Assembly: GCA_902574705.1 (NCBI GenBank)
Contig: CACGOM010000005.1
Coordinates: 1-64,000, forward strand
Origin: an uncultured Pelagibacteraceae bacterium
GTDB taxonomy: Bacteria > Pseudomonadota > Alphaproteobacteria > Pelagibacterales > Pelagibacteraceae
Length of the DNA stretch: 64,000 nt
Reading direction: 5' to 3'
In this document: in pieces, positions 59,997-64,000 of the stretch
Position numbering within the stretch: the first letter of the stretch is position 1
How the letters are laid out: each line of letters begins with the position of its first letter
Notes under the pieces: generated by a model
What the model was told of the DNA's origin: nothing
The model's input: only the letters and a program-made list of their open reading frames with translations
The model's database searches: none
Program-made: the position numbers and the translations under genes

Positions 59997-62681
59997 ATGA
60001 TTAAAAGAGATCTTTATTACGATAGAATACCTACAAAATCACTTAGAGAAGATGTTAGATATTTAGGTTTTGTTCTTGGAAAGGTAATTAAAGATCAAGA
60101 GGGAGAACAATTTTTCAGACTAGTAGAAAAAATCAGAAAACTTTCAAAGACAAACAAGTATAATTCTAATTCAGATACATCGAAAAAAAATATATCAAAA
60201 ATTTTGATCAAGCTTGATTCAAAAAATACTTTTAAAATTACAAGAGCTTTTACTCATTTTATGAATCTGTTAAATCTTGCTGAAATAGTGGATGCATCGA
60301 GAAGTTTAGATGAATATGAAAACAAAAAAATAATAAATAATAAAAATATATTTATTGAAGAGATTTTTGAAAAACTTTTTAAAAATAGAAAAATTTCAAA
60401 TAATAAAATTTACAATTTTGCAAAAAATCTGAAAATAGGAATTGTTTTAACAGCACATCCAACAGAAGTTAAACGAAGAACTTTGATACAAAAATATCAT
60501 AATATAACAGAAATATTGGAACAAAGGGATTTATTAAAAAACTACCCTTCAAAGATAATCAAATTAAACAAAAAATTGTATGATGAATTAACAATAATAT
60601 GGAACACAGATGATATTAAAAGATTTAAACCATCTCCATTTGATGAAGCAAGATGGGGACTTGCAATCATAGAAGACAGTTTATGGGATACAATTCCTAA
60701 AGTTTATAGAAGATTAAATTCAATTTTTACGAAAAATATGAAAAAAGGGCTCCCAAAAAATTTTAATCCACTTGAGTTTGGCTCATGGATGGGTGGAGAT
60801 AGAGATGGAAATCCTAATGTAACATCAAAAGTAACAAAAGAGGTAATTTTATTATCTAGATGGGAAGCTGCTAAACTATATGAAAAAACATTAACAAAAA
60901 TAATAAGATCATATTCGATGATTGAGTGTTCCAAAAAAATAACAAAAGTTACAGGTAAATCATTTGAACCATACAGAGTTTTTTTGAGACCTCTACGTAA
61001 TAAAATGCGTTTAACACATAGATCAATAGAACAACATTTAGTGAGTGGCCAACCACTTGACCAATCTAAATTACTTAAAACAAAAGAGGAAATTTTAAAA
61101 CCTTTGAGAATTGTTAGAGAGTCTTTAGAAAAAAATCAATGCGAAAACATTGCTAGTGGTGAACTTTTAGATCTAATGAGAAGAGCAAAATGTTTTGGTA
61201 TCAATTTAGCTAGATTAGATATTCGTCAAGAGTCATCAAGACACAGTCAAATAATGAATGAATTTTTTATAAAAAAATATAAAAAAAAATATTCTATTTT
61301 GACAGAAAATGAAAAATTAAAATTTTTTAAATCTTCATTAACATCTAAAAAAAATTATATTAATAACATTCAATTTAAAAATAAAGAAAACAGAGAAGTC
61401 TGGGATACTTTTAAAATTCTATCTGAGGAACCAAAAGAGTGTCTTGGTGCATATGTAATTTCAATGACTACATCTGCATCAGATATTCTAACAGTATCTT
61501 TTTTACAAAAGGAAGCAAAGATAAAAGATAAATTAAGAGTAGTGCCATTATTCGAAACCTTAGATGATTTAATAAATGCAAAAAAAATAATGAAAAAATT
61601 ATTCTCTCAAAATTGGTACAGAAGATTAATAAAAAATAATCAAGAAGTAATGATAGGATATTCCGATTCTAGTAAGGACGCTGGTAAAATGTGTGCAAGT
61701 TGGCACCAATATAAAGCACAGGAAGAAATAGTAAGATTAGGAAAAGAATATAAAATTAATGTTACATTTTTTCACGGAAGAGGAGGATCTGCAGGTAGAG
61801 GAGGTGGACCAATTCAGGCAACTTTGAGATCGCAACCTCCAAATTCAGTTAACGGTAAGATAAGAATTACCGATCAAGGTGAGGTCATACAACAAAAATA
61901 TGGATACGAACCATTAGCTAAGTATAATTTATGTAGTTATATTGGCGCAGTAACAGAAGCCTCATTGAATCCTCCACCAATGCCAAAAACAGAGTGGAGA
62001 AATTTGATTGAAAAAATGTCAGATATTTCTAAAAGTTCTTACAGAAAAAATATAAATCAAAGCTCTGAATTTATTAAATATTTTAAGACTGTAACACCAC
62101 ATATTGCGTTAGGTAAATTATCAATAGGATCAAGACCATCAAAAAGAAAAAAAACAGACAATATAAAAAGTCTTAGAGCTATTCCGTGGGTTTTTGCATG
62201 GACACAAATAAGATTAATGTTACCTGCCTGGCTTGGTAGCGCTGAAGCTTTAAGGTATTCGTATATCAAGCAATTTAGAAAAACTTTATTTGACATGGAA
62301 AAAAACTGGCCATTCTTTAATTCTATGCTTGATATTTTAGATATGGTAATTTCGAAAGTTGATCCAAATATTTCTAAGATTTATGAACATTACTTAGCAG
62401 ATGAAAATCTAAAAAGAGTTGGCAAGAAACTAAGATTCCAATTTGATCAAATAAAAAAACTAAACAAAAATATTACTCCTAAAGAAATTTTGAATAATAG
62501 AAAAAAATATAGAACCTCAGTCATAGTAAGAAATATATATTCAGAAGTATTAAATATAATACAGCCAATTGTAATAAAAAAACTTAAAGAAAAAAATAAT
62601 TTGAAAAATAAAAAATACTTAAACGATGCTCTAATGACTTCAATAGCCGGCATATCTGCTGCTATGAAAAATACAGGTTAA
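59997..62681 (+). CDS. ppc: Phosphoenolpyruvate carboxylase
   Basis: Anaplerotic carboxylation of PEP to oxaloacetate. 894 aa from the ATG at 59997; the track uses a TTG two codons earlier, for which I see no reason. Active-site motifs: 'VLTAHPTEVKRRT' (catalytic His), 'GSWMGGDRDGNPNV', 'RLDIRQESSRH', 'MIGYSDSSKDAGKMCASW' and the glycine-rich 'FHGRGGSAGRGGGP'. The C-terminal 'AISAAMKNTG' is the normal N-T-G ending. Internal regions are lysine-rich compared with enterobacterial Ppc. Confidence 0.97.
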   Translation: MIKRDLYYDRIPTKSLREDVRYLGFVLGKVIKDQEGEQFFRLVEKIRKLSKTNKYNSNSDTSKKNISKILIKLDSKNTFKITRAFTHFMNLLNLAEIVDASRSLDEYENKKIINNKNIFIEEIFEKLFKNRKISNNKIYNFAKNLKIGIVLTAHPTEVKRRTLIQKYHNITEILEQRDLLKNYPSKIIKLNKKLYDELTIIWNTDDIKRFKPSPFDEARWGLAIIEDSLWDTIPKVYRRLNSIFTKNMKKGLPKNFNPLEFGSWMGGDRDGNPNVTSKVTKEVILLSRWEAAKLYEKTLTKIIRSYSMIECSKKITKVTGKSFEPYRVFLRPLRNKMRLTHRSIEQHLVSGQPLDQSKLLKTKEEILKPLRIVRESLEKNQCENIASGELLDLMRRAKCFGINLARLDIRQESSRHSQIMNEFFIKKYKKKYSILTENEKLKFFKSSLTSKKNYINNIQFKNKENREVWDTFKILSEEPKECLGAYVISMTTSASDILTVSFLQKEAKIKDKLRVVPLFETLDDLINAKKIMKKLFSQNWYRRLIKNNQEVMIGYSDSSKDAGKMCASWHQYKAQEEIVRLGKEYKINVTFFHGRGGSAGRGGGPIQATLRSQPPNSVNGKIRITDQGEVIQQKYGYEPLAKYNLCSYIGAVTEASLNPPPMPKTEWRNLIEKMSDISKSSYRKNINQSSEFIKYFKTVTPHIALGKLSIGSRPSKRKKTDNIKSLRAIPWVFAWTQIRLMLPAWLGSAEALRYSYIKQFRKTLFDMEKNWPFFNSMLDILDMVISKVDPNISKIYEHYLADENLKRVGKKLRFQFDQIKKLNKNITPKEILNNRKKYRTSVIVRNIYSEVLNIIQPIVIKKLKEKNNLKNKKYLNDALMTSIAGISAAMKNTG

Positions 62682-62682
62682 T

Positions 62683-63387
62683 ATGACCGAACTATTTATA
62701 GCTTTTAGTGCAGGATTAATTAGTTTTTTGTCACCTTGTGTTTTGCCTTTAATACCTGGATATATATCCTATATTTCTGGAACTACTTATAATGACCTAA
62801 TGGAAACAAGAATAAAATTGTCTCCATTAATTTTTTTCACACTAGGTTTTTCAATCGTATTTGTTCTTTTTGGTGCAGCAGCAACTTTTATAGGCCAATT
62901 ATTTTTAAATTTTGCTAACGAATTAAGAATTACAGCAGGTGTAGTAATAATAATATTTTCATTACATATTTTAGGTTTTTTAAATCTAAAAGTATTTAAT
63001 TATGAAAAAAGATTTCAAATATCAAATAATAAAAGTTTTTTCACTCCAATTTTGTTAGGGATGGCCTTTGGGTTTGGTTGGACACCTTGCATTGGACCAA
63101 TACTCGGATCAATACTAGTTTTAGCAACTACAGAAGAGTCTTTAGTCAGAGGTGTAATTTTATTGTGTTTTTATTCATTGGGTTTAGCAATTCCTTTTAT
63201 TCTTTCAGGGCTATTGATACAAAAATTTATAGGCGTTTCAAATAAACTGAAATCAAAAATGAGATTAATTGTAAATATAAGTGGATATTTACTTTTAGTA
63301 ACAGGAGTTCTCATTTTAACAAATCAGTTACAGGCATTAGGTTTTTATTTAATTGAATATTTTCCTATTTTACAAAAACTTGGCTAA
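62683..63387 (+). CDS. ccdA: CcdA-type cytochrome c biogenesis / thiol-disulfide membrane protein
   Basis: A 234-aa membrane protein with six spans that carries reducing equivalents across the inner membrane for cytochrome c maturation. The two conserved cysteines lie in 'GLISFLSPCVLPLIPGYISYISG' (span 1) and 'GFGWTPCIGPILGSIL' (span 4), the DsbD-gamma/CcdA arrangement. It follows ppc by one base. Length fits CcdA rather than full DsbD. Confidence 0.93.
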   Translation: MTELFIAFSAGLISFLSPCVLPLIPGYISYISGTTYNDLMETRIKLSPLIFFTLGFSIVFVLFGAAATFIGQLFLNFANELRITAGVVIIIFSLHILGFLNLKVFNYEKRFQISNNKSFFTPILLGMAFGFGWTPCIGPILGSILVLATTEESLVRGVILLCFYSLGLAIPFILSGLLIQKFIGVSNKLKSKMRLIVNISGYLLLVTGVLILTNQLQALGFYLIEYFPILQKLG

Positions 63388-63402
63388 GCGTTATAATTAA
63401 TA

Positions 63403-64000
63403 ATGTCTTTGAGCTATTTAATTGGTCAGTCAACAAAGTTTGTTTGGTACTCTACACATTATTTAATTTCATTTAAATATGCAACACCAATTAAAATTGA
63501 TCGTCAAAATCCTCCGCCTTTTTTTAAAAAAATGCCATCAGGTAAAAAATTATTCTATGAAATGTTAAAATTATTTAATGAGGAAAGAAATTATATAAAT
63601 CAAAAAAAATACAAAATTCCAAAAACTAATGTTAATGACTTTGCCAATATAGTTAAAGGAAGTTTCAACTTTTTTATAGATCTTCCTAAAATTGACAAAA
63701 GAAGAACTGAAAAAAAATTTAATGACTTAAATAAAAAAAATGAGGATTTGCCAAAATACTTTTTAAGAAACTTTCATTATCAAACTGATGGTTATCTTAG
63801 TGAAAATTCAGCTAATTTATACGAATTTCAAGTAGAAACATTGTTTTCTGGATCAGCAGCCACAATGAGAAGATTTTCATTATTACCAATTATTGAATTT
63901 TTAAAATCTAAAGATGAAAACTTAAATTTATTAGATATAGGAACAGGATCTGGTGAATTTATTAAAACAATCAAATGTAATTTTCCAAAATTAAATATTA
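63403..64000 (+). CDS. SAM-dependent methyltransferase, 5' part (cut by window edge)
   Basis: Not in the ORF track because it runs off the right edge. The ATG at 63403 opens a frame without stop for 199 codons. The first 150 residues contain 'KLFYEMLKLFNEERNYI' and 'LPKYFLRNFHYQTDGYLSEN', a lead-in typical of a group of methyltransferases, and 'ENLNLLDIGTGSGEFIKTIK' near residue 185 is the SAM-binding motif I (D-[IV]-G-x-G-[ST]-G). The gene starts 16 bp after ccdA. Substrate unknown. Confidence 0.82.
   Translation, partial: MSLSYLIGQSTKFVWYSTHYLISFKYATPIKIDRQNPPPFFKKMPSGKKLFYEMLKLFNEERNYINQKKYKIPKTNVNDFANIVKGSFNFFIDLPKIDKRRTEKKFNDLNKKNEDLPKYFLRNFHYQTDGYLSENSANLYEFQVETLFSGSAATMRRFSLLPIIEFLKSKDENLNLLDIGTGSGEFIKTIKCNFPKLNI

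Noticed and set aside
1-64000. CRISPR array, insertion sequence, prophage or attachment site
   Set aside because: No regularly spaced repeats, transposase, integrase, phage structural gene or tRNA-linked duplication was seen on either strand.

Overview
The window looks like one continuous piece of a streamlined, very A+T-rich alphaproteobacterial chromosome, most probably from the SAR11 clade (Pelagibacterales). Several things point this way. Coding is extremely dense: no gene-free gap exceeds about 140 bp, and many neighbours overlap by 1-20 bp. Proteins are rich in Lys, Asn and Ile. Alphaproteobacterial marker families are present (NDUFA12-like complex I protein, DUF2155, DUF1244, DUF2066 next to an Hda-like protein), and gene orders such as lptF-lptG-lptD-surA-pdxA-rsmA are typical of the class. 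The clade assignment is an inference from these features; no database search was possible.

Layout. 1-3.3 kb: rpsF-rpsR (leading into rplI at the left edge) diverge from fabD-fabG-acpP-gmk. 3.3-10.6 kb: a leftward outer-membrane/LPS-export operon, lptF-lptG-lptD-surA-pdxA-rsmA. 10.7-17.6 kb: pepA-ndk, purM-purN, a DUF2066 protein, an Hda-like ATPase and aspS. 17.6-24.3 kb: an orphan protein resembling the C-terminus of class II ribonucleotide reductase, NDUFA12-like and DUF2155 proteins, aroQ-accB-accC, thiS-thiG and an RNase E/G. 24.4-33 kb: PBP1A, prfB (intact only through a programmed +1 frameshift that the ORF track misses), an AsmA-like protein, tyrS, anmK and a small hydrolase. 33.1-39.3 kb: a complete iscR-sufBCDS-sufU-sufT-sufA operon behind a near-perfect IscR-type operator. 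39.3-45 kb: a 62-aa unknown, glnA, a stand-alone NAD(P)H-hydrate dehydratase, a YbaK-like deacylase, a DMT transporter, a homocysteine methyltransferase-like protein and a TauE-like transporter.

44.9-57.2 kb is a molybdenum-enzyme island. It holds moaB, coxG, coxS-coxL-coxM (form II active site), an XdhC/CoxI maturation factor split into two genes, an exported hydrolase-like protein of unknown role, a MobA/MocA-like nucleotidyltransferase, msrPQ and moaA-moaC-moaD-moaE. Together these cover most of cofactor synthesis, cofactor tailoring and two classes of client enzyme (xanthine oxidase family and sulfite oxidase family). 57.2-64 kb: a GYD-domain protein, an aldehyde dehydrogenase, an FAH-family hydrolase, PEP carboxylase, CcdA and the start of a SAM-dependent methyltransferase cut by the right edge.

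I found no tRNA, rRNA, CRISPR array, prophage or insertion sequence. The content is mainly housekeeping, and I do not see a clear candidate for a wholly new system. The best second-look items are the orphan NrdJ-tail protein, the RNase E/G without its zinc-link cysteines, the unknown proteins embedded in the cox/Moco island, the prfB frameshift and the 62-aa ORF with its flanking repeats.
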